Origin: Armatimonadota bacterium
GTDB lineage: Bacteria > Armatimonadota > JAAZEB01
Reading direction: 5' to 3'
DNA length: 28,557 nucleotides
NCBI GenBank assembly: GCA_012841485.1
Contig: DUUU01000128.1
Span: 1 to 28,557 of the forward strand
The notes beneath the pieces were generated by a model. The model was not told where the DNA came from and made no database searches. It was given only the letters and a program-made list of their open reading frames with translations. Below, piece after piece: positions 1-7,912 of this stretch (positions are counted from its first letter, which is position 1; each line of letters opens with the position of its first letter). The translations under genes were made by a program, and so were the position numbers.

Positions 1-59
1 AAAAGCCCGGCACCGGCTCCATTGCGTCGCGCCTGCCGTTGCTCCGGAAGGAGTTCCAC

Positions 60-1148
60 GTGGAGACCATTGCGCCGAAGATCCACGCGGTGAAGGTGGA
101 AGACACATACGGCCGATTCGTGGTCGAGCCCCTCGAGCGGGGGTTTGGCACCACGATCGGCAACTCGCTGCGGCGGGTGCTCCTCTCCTCCATTCAGGGG
201 GCGGCGATCACCACCGTCAAGATCGATGGTGTCCAGCACGAGTTCTCCACCATCCCGGGTGTGGCTGAGGATGCTACCGATATCATCCTGAACTTGAAGA
301 ACCTTGCTATCAAAATCACGAGTGATGGAGAGCAGGAGACGGAGAGCCAGGAGGGGGCCGAGCCGGAGCCAATCCGGCTTGTGATCGACCGTGAGGGCGA
401 GGGCGAGGTGACCGCCGCGGACATCGAGACTCCCCCCGAGGTCGAGATTGTTAACAAGGGTGCGCACATCGCCACCCTCGCCGCCGACGGCCGTCTCCGC
501 ATGGAGATGATCGTCGAACGTGGCAAGGGCTATGTGCCCGCGGAGAAGCACAATCGCCGCGACGAGATCATTGGCGAGATCTCCGTGGCGTCGATCTTCA
601 CCCCGGTTCCCAAGGTGACGTATGCCGTTGAGCCCACGCGCGTCGGCCATAAGACCGACTTCGACCGGCTGACCCTGGAGATCTGGACCAACGGCACGAT
701 CGATCCGATGTCCGCGCTCTCTCAAGCCGCGCGCGTTCTCGATAGCTACCTGCACCTCTTCTTCGAGGTTGGGGAAGAGACCGAGGCCGCGGCGGCGGGC
801 CCGGGTGCAGCGGCGAGCCGCGCAAGCAAGCAGCGTGCGCTGAACACCCGGATTGAGGACCTGGATTTCTCTGTGCGTACCTCCAACTGCCTGCGCAACC
901 AGGGGATCGAAACCCTGGAGGATCTGCTGCAGCGCACGGAGGAAGAGCTCTTGGCCACGCGCCACTTCGGGAAGAAGTCGCTGAGCGAGGTCAAGGAGAA
1001 GCTGGAGCAGTATGGGCTGGAGCTTGCCAGCGGCAAGGAAAGTGCCGAGACGGCGCGCGCGGGCCGCGAGGAAGCCGAAGAGGTGGAAGCCAAAGCGACT
1101 GAGGAAAGCCCGGTAGCTGCAACCGAGGAGAAGCCAGCGGAGGCATGA
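60..1148 (+). CDS. rpoA: DNA-directed RNA polymerase subunit alpha
   Basis: This is the alpha subunit that nucleates RNA polymerase assembly and contacts upstream promoter DNA and activators. The GTG at 60 is chosen because GGAAGGAG (46-53) lies 6 nt upstream; the frame is open to the left edge, and a TTG at 39 would add 7 residues that look like leader. The 362-aa product has the N-terminal dimerisation/assembly domain (about 1-236, with the GFGTTIGNSLRRVLLSS helix), an Ala/Gly-rich linker, and the C-terminal helix-hairpin-helix domain (about 262-322, with IEDLDFSVRTSNCL). Two oddities are an acidic insertion near residues 89-104 and a 40-residue Glu/Ala-rich tail. Gene order rpoA-rplQ-truA-rplM-rpsI is the usual end of the alpha operon. 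The identification is certain. Confidence 0.98.
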   Translation: METIAPKIHAVKVEDTYGRFVVEPLERGFGTTIGNSLRRVLLSSIQGAAITTVKIDGVQHEFSTIPGVAEDATDIILNLKNLAIKITSDGEQETESQEGAEPEPIRLVIDREGEGEVTAADIETPPEVEIVNKGAHIATLAADGRLRMEMIVERGKGYVPAEKHNRRDEIIGEISVASIFTPVPKVTYAVEPTRVGHKTDFDRLTLEIWTNGTIDPMSALSQAARVLDSYLHLFFEVGEETEAAAAGPGAAASRASKQRALNTRIEDLDFSVRTSNCLRNQGIETLEDLLQRTEEELLATRHFGKKSLSEVKEKLEQYGLELASGKESAETARAGREEAEEVEAKATEESPVAATEEKPAEA

Positions 1149-1177
1149 GGCCCCCTGGCTCGTAGGAGGAGGAACAG

Positions 1178-1546
1178 ATGCGACATCGTGTCTCGGGGCG
1201 TAAACTGGGGCTTCCAAGCGACCAGCGAATGGCCCTGCTGAAGAACCTCGTGCAGGCGGTCATCGAGCACGAGGCCATTGAGACGACGGCCGGACGTGGC
1301 CGTGAGACGCAGCGCATGGTGGAGAAGATCATCTCTACCGCGCGCGAGGACACCCTGCACAACCGCCGCCAGACGCGGCGCCTTTTGGGCGGGAATGCCC
1401 GCGGCGAGACCCTGGTGACCAAGCTCTTCACGGAGATCGCCCCGCGCTACACCGATCGCCCGGGTGGCTACACTCGCCTGGTCAAGATCGGTCCGCGCCG
1501 TGGCGATGCCGCCGAGCGCGTGCGGCTCGAGCTGGTGGAAGGCTGA
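1178..1546 (+). CDS. rplQ: 50S ribosomal protein L17 (bL17)
   Basis: This is a large-subunit ribosomal protein located near the exit-tunnel face of the 50S particle. The 122-aa length is normal. Family signatures are the N-terminus MRHRVSGRKLG, the segment LLKNLVQAVIEHEAIETT and the C-terminal GGYTRLVKIGPRRGD. It starts at ATG 1178 behind an excellent AGGAGGAGG ribosome-binding site, 29 nt after rpoA. The rpoA-rplQ pairing is nearly universal in bacteria, so co-transcription is expected. Confidence 0.98.
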   Translation: MRHRVSGRKLGLPSDQRMALLKNLVQAVIEHEAIETTAGRGRETQRMVEKIISTAREDTLHNRRQTRRLLGGNARGETLVTKLFTEIAPRYTDRPGGYTRLVKIGPRRGDAAERVRLELVEG

Positions 1547-1617
1547 GCTGCTGGTCGCGGCGGAGAGGCGCCTGCCGCCCGCCGGATAGCACCTTGATAG
1601 AGTGACGTGGAGACGCC

Positions 1618-2415
1618 GTGATCTGCCCGGACCGCTTCCTCGCCACGCTGCCGCGCAGCGATGAGCGCGACGCCGAGGGACGCCGTAACATTGCCGTCCT
1701 CCTGCAATACGACGGCACGGAGTTCCTCGGCTTCCAGCGGCAGGCACAGATCCCCACCGTGCAGCAGACGCTGGAGGAGGGATTGGAGCGCCTCCTGAAG
1801 CACCCGGTGCGGATCACGGCCGCGGGGCGAACCGACACCGGGGTGCATGCGGCGGCGCAGGTGATCAACTTTCGGACAACGGCGCGCATTCCCGAGGAGC
1901 GGATCTGCCCCGCGTTGAACAGCGTCGTGCCCAAGAGCATCGTGGCCTACGCCGCGGCCCAGGTGGCCCCCCGGTTCAGCGCGCGCTTCTCCGCGCGAAG
2001 CCGGGTGTACTACTACGTCCTGGCCACCCGCGATTATCCCTCGGTGTTCACGCGGCGCTTCACGCATCACTATCCCCGGCCGCTGGACGTGGCGGCGATG
2101 AACCGCGCCGCGACCTACCTGCGGGGCAATCGCGACTTTCGTTCCTTTTGTGTTGAGGCCGGGGCGCAGGCGAACACCATGCGCACCGTGTTTCTGGTGC
2201 GCTGCCGTCGCAAACGCGGCCTGCTGATCACCGTGGTGCATGCAAATGCCTTCCTGCGTGGCATGGTGCGTGCCGTGATGGGTACTTTGATTGACGTGGG
2301 GCGGGGGAAGCTCGCCCCGGAAGATATCGAGCGCATTCTCGCCGCGCGGTCGCGCGCGGCGGCGAGCGCTGCAGCGCCCCCGCAGGGGCTTTGCCTGGCT
2401 CGCGTGAACTATTGA
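1618..2415 (+). CDS. truA: tRNA pseudouridine(38-40) synthase TruA
   Basis: TruA isomerises uridines 38, 39 and 40 in the anticodon arm of many tRNAs. The 265-aa product carries the family core: YDGTEFLGFQRQ (about 31-42) and the catalytic motif GRTDTGVHA with the nucleophilic Asp at residue 73. It also has an internal SRVYYYVL segment, RSFC and FLRGMVRAVMGTLIDVG near the C-terminus. The GTG at 1618 has GGAG 5 nt upstream. About 22 residues precede the usual family N-terminus (NIAVLLQYDG), so a slightly later start cannot be excluded. It sits between rplQ and rplM, a common position in the extended alpha operon. Confidence 0.96.
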   Translation: MICPDRFLATLPRSDERDAEGRRNIAVLLQYDGTEFLGFQRQAQIPTVQQTLEEGLERLLKHPVRITAAGRTDTGVHAAAQVINFRTTARIPEERICPALNSVVPKSIVAYAAAQVAPRFSARFSARSRVYYYVLATRDYPSVFTRRFTHHYPRPLDVAAMNRAATYLRGNRDFRSFCVEAGAQANTMRTVFLVRCRRKRGLLITVVHANAFLRGMVRAVMGTLIDVGRGKLAPEDIERILAARSRAAASAAAPPQGLCLARVNY

Positions 2416-2427
2416 GGAGGATTGTAG

Positions 2428-2859
2428 ATGAAGACCTACGTGGCGAAGCCACGCGAGATCGAACGAGAGTGGTTTGTGATTGACGCCGCCGGCAAGCCGC
2501 TGGGCCGCGTCGCCACGCGCGCCGCTGCCATCCTGCGCGGGAAGCACAAGCCCACGTTTACCCCCAACGTGGATACGGGCGACCATGTCGTCATCATCAA
2601 CGCCGAGAAGGCCGTCCTGACCGGCAACAAGGCCGACGAGCCGATCTATCGGCACTCCGGGTATCCGGGCGGCCTGAAGTCCACCACCAAGGGGAAGGTG
2701 ATGGCCGCGCACCCCGAGCAGTTGATGATGCGCGCCGTGAAGGGCATGCTCCCGCACAACAAGCTGGGAGCCCAGATGATCCAGAAGTTGAAGGTGTATG
2801 CGGGCGCCGAGCACCCACATGCCGCGCAGATGCCCAAGCCGCTTGAGTGGGAAGGTTGA
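2428..2859 (+). CDS. rplM: 50S ribosomal protein L13 (uL13)
   Basis: This is an early-assembly protein of the large ribosomal subunit. The 143-aa product shows the typical start [20 protein letters not shown], the [12 protein letters not shown] segment, the [13 protein letters not shown] segment and the RHSGYPGG and GMLPHNKLG motifs. ATG 2428 follows truA by 12 nt, with GAGGAGG overlapping the truA stop region, so it is probably translated from the same transcript. The rplM-rpsI pair is conserved across bacteria. Confidence 0.98.
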   Translation: MKTYVAKPREIEREWFVIDAAGKPLGRVATRAAAILRGKHKPTFTPNVDTGDHVVIINAEKAVLTGNKADEPIYRHSGYPGGLKSTTKGKVMAAHPEQLMMRAVKGMLPHNKLGAQMIQKLKVYAGAEHPHAAQMPKPLEWEG

Positions 2860-2964
2860 TCCAAGCGCCCCCCGCACGGCCGGTTTCGCGAGTGCTTATA
2901 GAGGGAAGGGTGATAGAGCGAACCAAGCGCGCTCTTTGCTCGTCCATTAGGAGGAGGAGAATCC

Positions 2965-3360
2965 TTGGCTGAGGGAATTCGTTACTATGCCACCGGTCAC
3001 CGGAAGAATGCCACCGCGAAGGTGTGGCTCACTCCCGGATCCGGCAACGTAACCGTCAATGGTCGCTCTCTCGAGAGCTTTTTGGGCCGGCGCGCGCTCG
3101 AGATGATTGTTCGCCAGCCGTTTGAAGTCACCGGAAGCGCCGAACGCTTCGACGTAATCGCCAAGACGCTCGGCGGCGGCATCTCCGGTCAGGCGGGCGC
3201 GATCCGCCACGGGATTGCCAAGGCGCTCGTCATCGCGGATGATAACCTGAAGCCGACGCTCCGGCGTCTGGGCTTCCTCACCCGCGACCCGAGGGTGAAA
3301 GAGCGCAAGAAGTACGGACGAAAGCGCGCGCGCCGCGGGTTCCAGTTCTCGAAGCGTTAG
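2965..3360 (+). CDS. rpsI: 30S ribosomal protein S9 (uS9)
   Basis: S9 is a small-subunit protein whose C-terminal tail reaches the P-site tRNA anticodon. The 131-aa product has the N-terminal [16 protein letters not shown], the [19 protein letters not shown] core, the [19 protein letters not shown] segment and the terminal FSKR typical of the family. The start is TTG 2965, preceded by a strong AGGAGGAGGA site; no ATG fits better. It lies 105 nt after rplM, a longer gap than elsewhere in this operon, containing only a weak GAGCG/CGCTC stem followed by TTT. Confidence 0.97.
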   Translation: MAEGIRYYATGHRKNATAKVWLTPGSGNVTVNGRSLESFLGRRALEMIVRQPFEVTGSAERFDVIAKTLGGGISGQAGAIRHGIAKALVIADDNLKPTLRRLGFLTRDPRVKERKKYGRKRARRGFQFSKR

Positions 3361-3392
3361 TTCGCTTCGCACGGCGCAGGATCGGATTGCGA

Positions 3393-3415
3393 GCGGGCCT
3401 CGCCCCGGGGCCCGC
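3393..3415 (+). terminator. Hairpin after rpsI, possible operon terminator
   Basis: A 7-bp perfect stem, GCGGGCC/GGCCCGC, with an 8-nt loop lies 33 nt after the rpsI stop. No U-tract follows, so termination here is inferred from position only. Confidence 0.4.
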
Positions 3416-3428
3416 CAACTGAAGTGCG

Positions 3429-4322
3429 ATGGGGACAAGCGAAGCCAGAATGTTGCGATGGAGTTGGTGGGGATGCCGTGTGGGATGCCTGCTCGCAACG
3501 CTAGGGGTTGCCGCACCGATCCACGCGCACGCCAACAGCGGTGACCTCTCTATCACCCTGGAAGCGGTACACGAGGCAACCGCCACGCCCCTCCCGGGCG
3601 TGGTCGCCTCGTACGGAGCGCCTGGCCTGGCGAAGGGCGTTGAGCGCGCCGACGGAGTGCCCGGCGGCATTCAAGTGGCGCAGGCAAGTCAGAAGCCGAC
3701 GAGCGCCTCTCAGAGCAGCACCGCCAAGACCGAGCCGCGGCTCGGCATCGTGCTCAAGGATGGCACCCCGATCTATCGCCAGGCCACCTCGAACAGCCCG
3801 GTGCTCTTCCGTTGCGATAAGGGCACCGCGCTTGGCCTCGTGGGGCAGACGAAGAAGTACTACGCGGTTCTCATGATCGACCGCTCGTACGGCTTTGTCG
3901 AGAAAAGTCGGGTCGAACTCCATGATCAAGCCGTCAACATCGACCCGGCGCAACAGAAGGCGAGCCATCGCATCGTCCAGATCGCGATGGAGTACATCGG
4001 TGTTCCCTACGTGTGGGGCGGGAACACTCGCAAGGGGCTAGACTGCTCTGGCTTCGTCAAGGCGGTCTTCGCTCGCATGGGGGTCACATTGCCCCGCGTG
4101 GCTCGCGAGCAGATTAACGTCGGCCGGGCCGTGCGCTGGGGTGAGCTGGCTCCGGGGGACCGCCTTTACTTCAGTTCGAAGGGGCAGGTGATCGATCACA
4201 CCGGCATTTACATCGGCGGAGGACGCTTCATCCATGCCTCGGGAGGTGCCGGCGCCGTCGTAGTGAGCGCGATCACCGAGCCCAAGTTTTACAACACCCT
4301 GGTCGCCGCCCGTCGCATCTAG
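3429..4322 (+). CDS. Secreted SH3-NlpC/P60 peptidoglycan endopeptidase
   Basis: This is probably a cell-wall hydrolase that cleaves peptide stems of peptidoglycan outside the cytoplasm. The 297-aa product has an N-terminal signal sequence (Trp/Arg start, hydrophobic run GCLLATLGVAAP, cleavage after about AHA-N). A low-complexity Ser/Thr/Gln spacer follows, then an SH3b-like domain at about 104-165 and an NlpC/P60 domain at about 180-297. The catalytic triad is visible: Cys206 in LDCSGF, His257 in IDHTGIYIG and His269 in FIHASG. ATG 3450 is an equally plausible start and would leave a tighter signal peptide; neither has a strong ribosome-binding site. The substrate bond and biological role (division, recycling or remodelling) cannot be told from sequence. 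Confidence 0.9.
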   Translation: MGTSEARMLRWSWWGCRVGCLLATLGVAAPIHAHANSGDLSITLEAVHEATATPLPGVVASYGAPGLAKGVERADGVPGGIQVAQASQKPTSASQSSTAKTEPRLGIVLKDGTPIYRQATSNSPVLFRCDKGTALGLVGQTKKYYAVLMIDRSYGFVEKSRVELHDQAVNIDPAQQKASHRIVQIAMEYIGVPYVWGGNTRKGLDCSGFVKAVFARMGVTLPRVAREQINVGRAVRWGELAPGDRLYFSSKGQVIDHTGIYIGGGRFIHASGGAGAVVVSAITEPKFYNTLVAARRI

Positions 4323-4553
4323 GCCAGAGGCTTCTCCACGCTCCTCGTGGGTGCCCCCTGGGCGCCCCGAGAGAAGAAGCGGCGATAGCGCCGGCCAGAG
4401 CACGGCGCCTCCACCGCCCGGCGGCATAGCCTGGCCCAGCGAGCGCGCGCAGGGCGAGCGCACCCGGGGCGGCACGCGATAGGTGGGGCCGATAGGGGCC
4501 AGTTATGGGCGACCTCCCGGCGTCGCCTGTGACGGAAGGAGATCCGCCAAGCA

Positions 4554-5069
4554 ATGAGATCCTTAGTTGTGTGTGCAATGGCACTTGCACTCTCGGTCGG
4601 CCTTCTCGGTTGTGGGGGTGGGGGCGGCGATAGCAGCGCTGGTGGAGGCTCCTCCTCCGGCGGCACCTCCTCCGGGGGCAGCTCCTCCGGCGGGATGGTA
4701 GACACCCAGGCTCCCACCATCAGCAACCCGCGGCTCTCGCCTACCACCCTCGATTTCCGGGGCGGCGTGGTGACGATCAGCGCCGAGGTGACCGATGCCT
4801 CCGGAATCTCGTCGGTGATCGCCACGGTGCAGGGGCCAGGGGGCTCCACAGAAACGGTGGAGCTCGCCCAGACGACGGGCACCACCTATTCAGCCACGTG
4901 GGGAGCGTCCGCTAACTCAAGCACCACGGCTAGCGTCACCTACACGGTTTCCGTACGGGCGACGGACACCCGCGGCAACGTGTCTCCCAACCACGCTGCC
5001 GGCACGCTCACCGTCCTCCCGCCAGATCCGGGGGATACCGTGCCGCCGCCGCCTGTCTTCCCTGATTGA
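4554..5069 (+). CDS. Small lipoprotein with Gly/Ser linker and Ig-like domain
   Basis: This is a predicted lipoprotein of unknown function. The 171-aa product has a lipobox LLGC with the modified Cys at residue 20, followed by a Gly/Ser-rich flexible linker (about 21-47). A single beta-rich domain with Ig/cadherin-like features follows (TISAEVTDASGISSVIATV, then TYTVSVRATDTRGNVSP). The tail is Pro-rich. ATG 4554 is preceded by GGAAGGAG about 11 nt upstream. The 231 nt before it carry no recognisable gene or RNA, only two GATAG-containing repeats. The Asp/Gly-Asn pattern is common in extracellular adhesion or spacer domains, but no ligand can be inferred. Confidence 0.8.
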   Translation: MRSLVVCAMALALSVGLLGCGGGGGDSSAGGGSSSGGTSSGGSSSGGMVDTQAPTISNPRLSPTTLDFRGGVVTISAEVTDASGISSVIATVQGPGGSTETVELAQTTGTTYSATWGASANSSTTASVTYTVSVRATDTRGNVSPNHAAGTLTVLPPDPGDTVPPPPVFPD

Positions 5070-5113
5070 TCCAGCCTCCAGTGCCGCTCACGCGGGCCGG
5101 ATCGAGCGTTTCT

Positions 5114-5146
5114 CCGGGGCGCGTCCCTTCAGGGAACGCGCCCCGG
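5114..5146 (+). terminator. GC-rich hairpin after the lipoprotein gene
   Basis: A long stem (CCGGGGCGCG paired with CGCGCCCCGG, extended by CCCT/AGGG around a one-base bulge) lies 44 nt after the stop at 5069. There is no U-tract. Position and stability suggest transcript termination or 3'-end protection. Confidence 0.5.
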
Positions 5147-5518
5147 GCGCGTACCAACACCCACTCGTTTCCCTCCTGTGCCACCGCGCCAACCACTCAT
5201 CCGCGAGTACCCAAGGCTCCCTGCATCGAGGACTGCCCTCATATGCAGCCGTCAGTGACCAGAAAGCGAGGCGGTGCGGCCATTGAGGCACTCACTTCTT
5301 GGGTAGGCCGCCGGATGCCTCGACGCAGAAAGTCGCGCGGCGATGAGATGGGGGAGCTGGCGGAGCCCGGAGACTCGCCTGGGCACGCAAGGCTCGGCTG
5401 GGTGGAGAGGCGGAGAGGGAGCAGGCGATCACGTTCCGGGAGCCTGGATGCGGGGGGATGAAACCGGGATACGCTCCTCTCCCGCGCAGGACGAAGCACT
5501 CCCGGTTCCTACGGGGAA
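5147..5518. other. Intergenic stretch with no recognisable gene
   Basis: Several overlapping open frames exist on both strands here, as expected at this GC content. None has a credible ribosome-binding site with protein-like composition. A short inverted repeat AACCGGGA/TCCCGGTT (5462-5469 and 5500-5507) is present. I see no tRNA, no transposon end and no promoter worth naming. Confidence 0.5.
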
Positions 5519-5547
5519 GGGGATGCAGCATCGCGTGCTGCATCCCC
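5519..5547 (-). terminator. Terminator-like hairpin of the first prepilin gene
   Basis: A perfect 12-bp stem GGGGATGCAGCA/TGCTGCATCCCC with a 5-nt loop lies immediately downstream (minus strand) of the prepilin stop at 5555. It is followed only by a short TT, so it is not a classical intrinsic terminator. Its placement at the gene end is nevertheless clear. Confidence 0.6.
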
Positions 5548-5554
5548 CATCGAG

Positions 5555-6217
5555 CTACTGGAGGTCCCACATATTCTTGGGGGTCTCGGTGGCCTCCCAC
5601 TTCATCGTCTTCACGTGGCCGTCCACGAAGGCGAAGTTGGCCATACCGCTGTGCCGGATGGCAACCAGGCCCCTGCCGTTACACTGGGTGCCTGGCCCAT
5701 AGTTGGGTATCTTTGACGGCGGGGCAATCTGGCCGCCGTTGTGGGTGGCTCCACCGGTACCCGTGTACGGGTCTCCGCCGTTGCCGAGCATGTCGCCCAG
5801 CATCACGGTCTCCGCCGGCTCCATGATCTGAGCGAGGTTCGTCGCCGTGGTGCCGTCTCTGAAGACAGTCCGGTTAGCACCGTAGGCGCCCCCGGATGGG
5901 CACTTGAAGATCTGGGTGTTCTTGATGTAGGGAGCGAGCATGCCAGGGTTGGATGCACTCTCCCAGTACCACCGCGTGGTGTAGGTGTAGCCGCCGCCAG
6001 AACTCCGCGCCTCGTAGCACTTGACCAGATTCTCATCGTAATCCTGCGCGTAGGCCAGGGCTGCCGTCGCGAGCTGCTTCAGGTTCGACAGGCAGTTGGC
6101 CTTACGTGCGTTCTCCCTCGCCCGGGCGAACACAGGGAACAGGATCGCCGCCAGAATGGCAATAATGGCGATGACGACGAGCAGCTCAATCAGCGTAAAC
6201 CCGTTGCCCTTCCTCAT
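5555..6217 (-). CDS. DUF1559-type prepilin (H-x9-DG protein), copy 1
   Basis: This is a type IV pilin/pseudopilin-like protein, made as a prepilin, cleaved and N-methylated before [10 protein letters not shown] and then anchored by its N-terminal helix. The product (220 aa) has a short basic leader (MRKGNG), the hydrophobic helix, the [12 protein letters not shown] motif of armatimonad and planctomycete members, and a beta-rich C-terminal domain. It ends with the H-x9-DG signature (His then DG in [12 protein letters not shown]). ATG 6217 sits 6 nt after GGAGG; ATG 6220 and TTG 6244 are in frame but fit less well. No pilus assembly genes adjoin it, so secretion and processing must be supplied from elsewhere. 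Function beyond surface filament or pseudopilus component is unknown. Confidence 0.9.
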   Translation of the reverse strand: MRKGNGFTLIELLVVIAIIAILAAILFPVFARARENARKANCLSNLKQLATAALAYAQDYDENLVKCYEARSSGGGYTYTTRWYWESASNPGMLAPYIKNTQIFKCPSGGAYGANRTVFRDGTTATNLAQIMEPAETVMLGDMLGNGGDPYTGTGGATHNGGQIAPPSKIPNYGPGTQCNGRGLVAIRHSGMANFAFVDGHVKTMKWEATETPKNMWDLQ

Positions 6218-6447
6218 CATAACCCTCCGTCCGATAGCATCCAACCGCTCTCACCCCAGCAATCGCTGCCGCTGGCGCCGGCAGAGGAGCAATGGCCGCG
6301 CACGAAGAAATGGAACGGCCTTTGCCGGCCATCGCAGAACGCGCAGCGCCCCGGGCTTTGCCGACTAGACTCTGAACACTCTTTTCGGCTATCGCGGCTG
6401 GGGCTCCTGCCGGGCGTTGGCGCCGAACAGGCGCCCCAGCCCCCGGG

Positions 6448-7710
6448 TCACATCACGCTTTGGACAATGCGCGCTCCCTCCGCGGCCCACTCCTCGCCCG
6501 CTCCTGGAGCGGGAAGCGGCATCCCATAGATCTTGCACGCCGCGGTGGAGGCATAGCCGCCCTTCTCCACATCCTCGCGAGACGCGATGTAGCCTACGAC
6601 CCCGTTGCTTGTCGCGGCAATCATCAGGTGCCGATCCGGCGCGGCCTCTCGGATAATCTGGCCCAGGCGAGTGAACGTCTCCGCCCCCAGGCCGACAAAG
6701 ACGACGTCTCCACACGCCACCGCCTGGATCTCGGCGGCCATCTCCTCCGCGAGCGAGCCTGAATCCAGGATGTGGATCATCCGCTCATACCAGATCGCAT
6801 TGACTCGCTGAGGGCCATCCGCCACATGCGTGCGCAACGCGGCGCGCGCCTCTCCCAGCGCCGTTTCCAACTCGGGGCGCTCGGGCAGAGCTGGCTGAAG
6901 GGGTACCAGGCGCGAGGCAGCACGGATGGGGCCCGGCTCCCAGGCAACGCCGGACGACGCGGCGCGCCGGAACGCCGCCGCCAGATCGCGCCCATAGATG
7001 CGCACGGTCTCCGGAGTCCCATGAACCCATGGCCCGCTTCGGGTGAGTGGATTGACGTCGCCACAGCACCCGTTCAGATAGAGCGCCCGGATGCCATAGG
7101 CGTTCATTTCGGCCATCAGCGCCCCGGGATAATCGGCCGAGCAATGCGCGGCGCGCCCGAGCGTCACCGGGTGGCAGGCATACGAGAGGAGGTAGATGGG
7201 CCGCGCACCGGGGATCTCCAGCTGGCACCCTCTCACATGCGTGTCTAGGTCGGTGCCGCCAACACGATTGAACGCGAATCCCTCGGCAAAGTCTGCCTCG
7301 AAGCGCATGGCGCGGCCGACGGGACGCAGATCCGCGAGCGCGCCCTCGATGGCCGCCAACACTCCTTGGCGGAGCACTGGCAGATAGTCGTCAGAGGGCA
7401 TCCCGCATCCATAGAGGGGACGCGCTGCCGGCCCGGTGTGCGTGTGCGTGCAATGGAGCAGCAGGTACTCGCGCGGCAGCCCGAGGCGCTCCTCTGCCTC
7501 GGCGCGAATCGCGTGTGCCATCTCCTTGGAGAGGCACAGCAGATCGATCTGAACGATCACAGCCCGGCGCTCGCCGTCACTCAGGGCGACCGCGCGGGCC
7601 ATTAGGGGATCCAACGCCCCGGTGGCGTAGCGGTTCAAGAAGTAGCCGTAGCCCGTCAGTTCCTCTCCGGGCGGGGGGGTGATATCGATCTGAGCATACC
7701 CTGCTTGCAT
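6448..7710 (-). CDS. Neutral/alkaline ceramidase-fold hydrolase, cytoplasmic form
   Basis: The protein resembles the N-terminal catalytic domain of neutral/alkaline non-lysosomal ceramidases, zinc amidohydrolases. In the 420-aa product the family landmarks are DITPPPGEELTGYG near the N-terminus and the metal-binding HCTHTHTGP (His86, 89, 91). Further landmarks are ACHPVTLG (His180) with SADYPG, and LNGCCGDVNP (about 212-221). Unlike secreted ceramidases (about 650-750 aa) it has no signal peptide and no C-terminal Ig-like domain. The substrate may therefore not be ceramide; similar short proteins are common as uncharacterised genes in Armatimonadota and Planctomycetota. ATG 7710 has AAGGAGAG upstream. 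The 230 nt to the downstream prepilin make co-transcription uncertain. Confidence 0.8.
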   Translation of the reverse strand: MQAGYAQIDITPPPGEELTGYGYFLNRYATGALDPLMARAVALSDGERRAVIVQIDLLCLSKEMAHAIRAEAEERLGLPREYLLLHCTHTHTGPAARPLYGCGMPSDDYLPVLRQGVLAAIEGALADLRPVGRAMRFEADFAEGFAFNRVGGTDLDTHVRGCQLEIPGARPIYLLSYACHPVTLGRAAHCSADYPGALMAEMNAYGIRALYLNGCCGDVNPLTRSGPWVHGTPETVRIYGRDLAAAFRRAASSGVAWEPGPIRAASRLVPLQPALPERPELETALGEARAALRTHVADGPQRVNAIWYERMIHILDSGSLAEEMAAEIQAVACGDVVFVGLGAETFTRLGQIIREAAPDRHLMIAATSNGVVGYIASREDVEKGGYASTAACKIYGMPLPAPGAGEEWAAEGARIVQSVM

Positions 7711-7912
7711 CCGAACTCTCCTTCGAACGCCGGCACCCCCAAGGGCTACGGGTCAACCGGGGGCCGACCAAGACTCAGCCTGTGCCGACGTCCCTCTCCT
7801 GCGGAGCGCTTTCGGCGCGCGAGCGCGGCTTCCTCTTTCTCCCGCGATGCTGGCAGAGTTCATGCAGGCTTCCCCCCGGCTTGCGCCGGACCTGGAACGT
7901 GATTGAGGGGCT

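Noticed and set aside
1468..2877. Minus-strand open frame opposite truA and rplM
   Set aside because: The plus strand encodes unmistakable TruA and L13, and the minus frame resembles no protein family.
4323..4553. Possible riboswitch or small RNA in the gap before the lipoprotein gene
   Set aside because: I could match no known riboswitch core and found no convincing long-range pairing.
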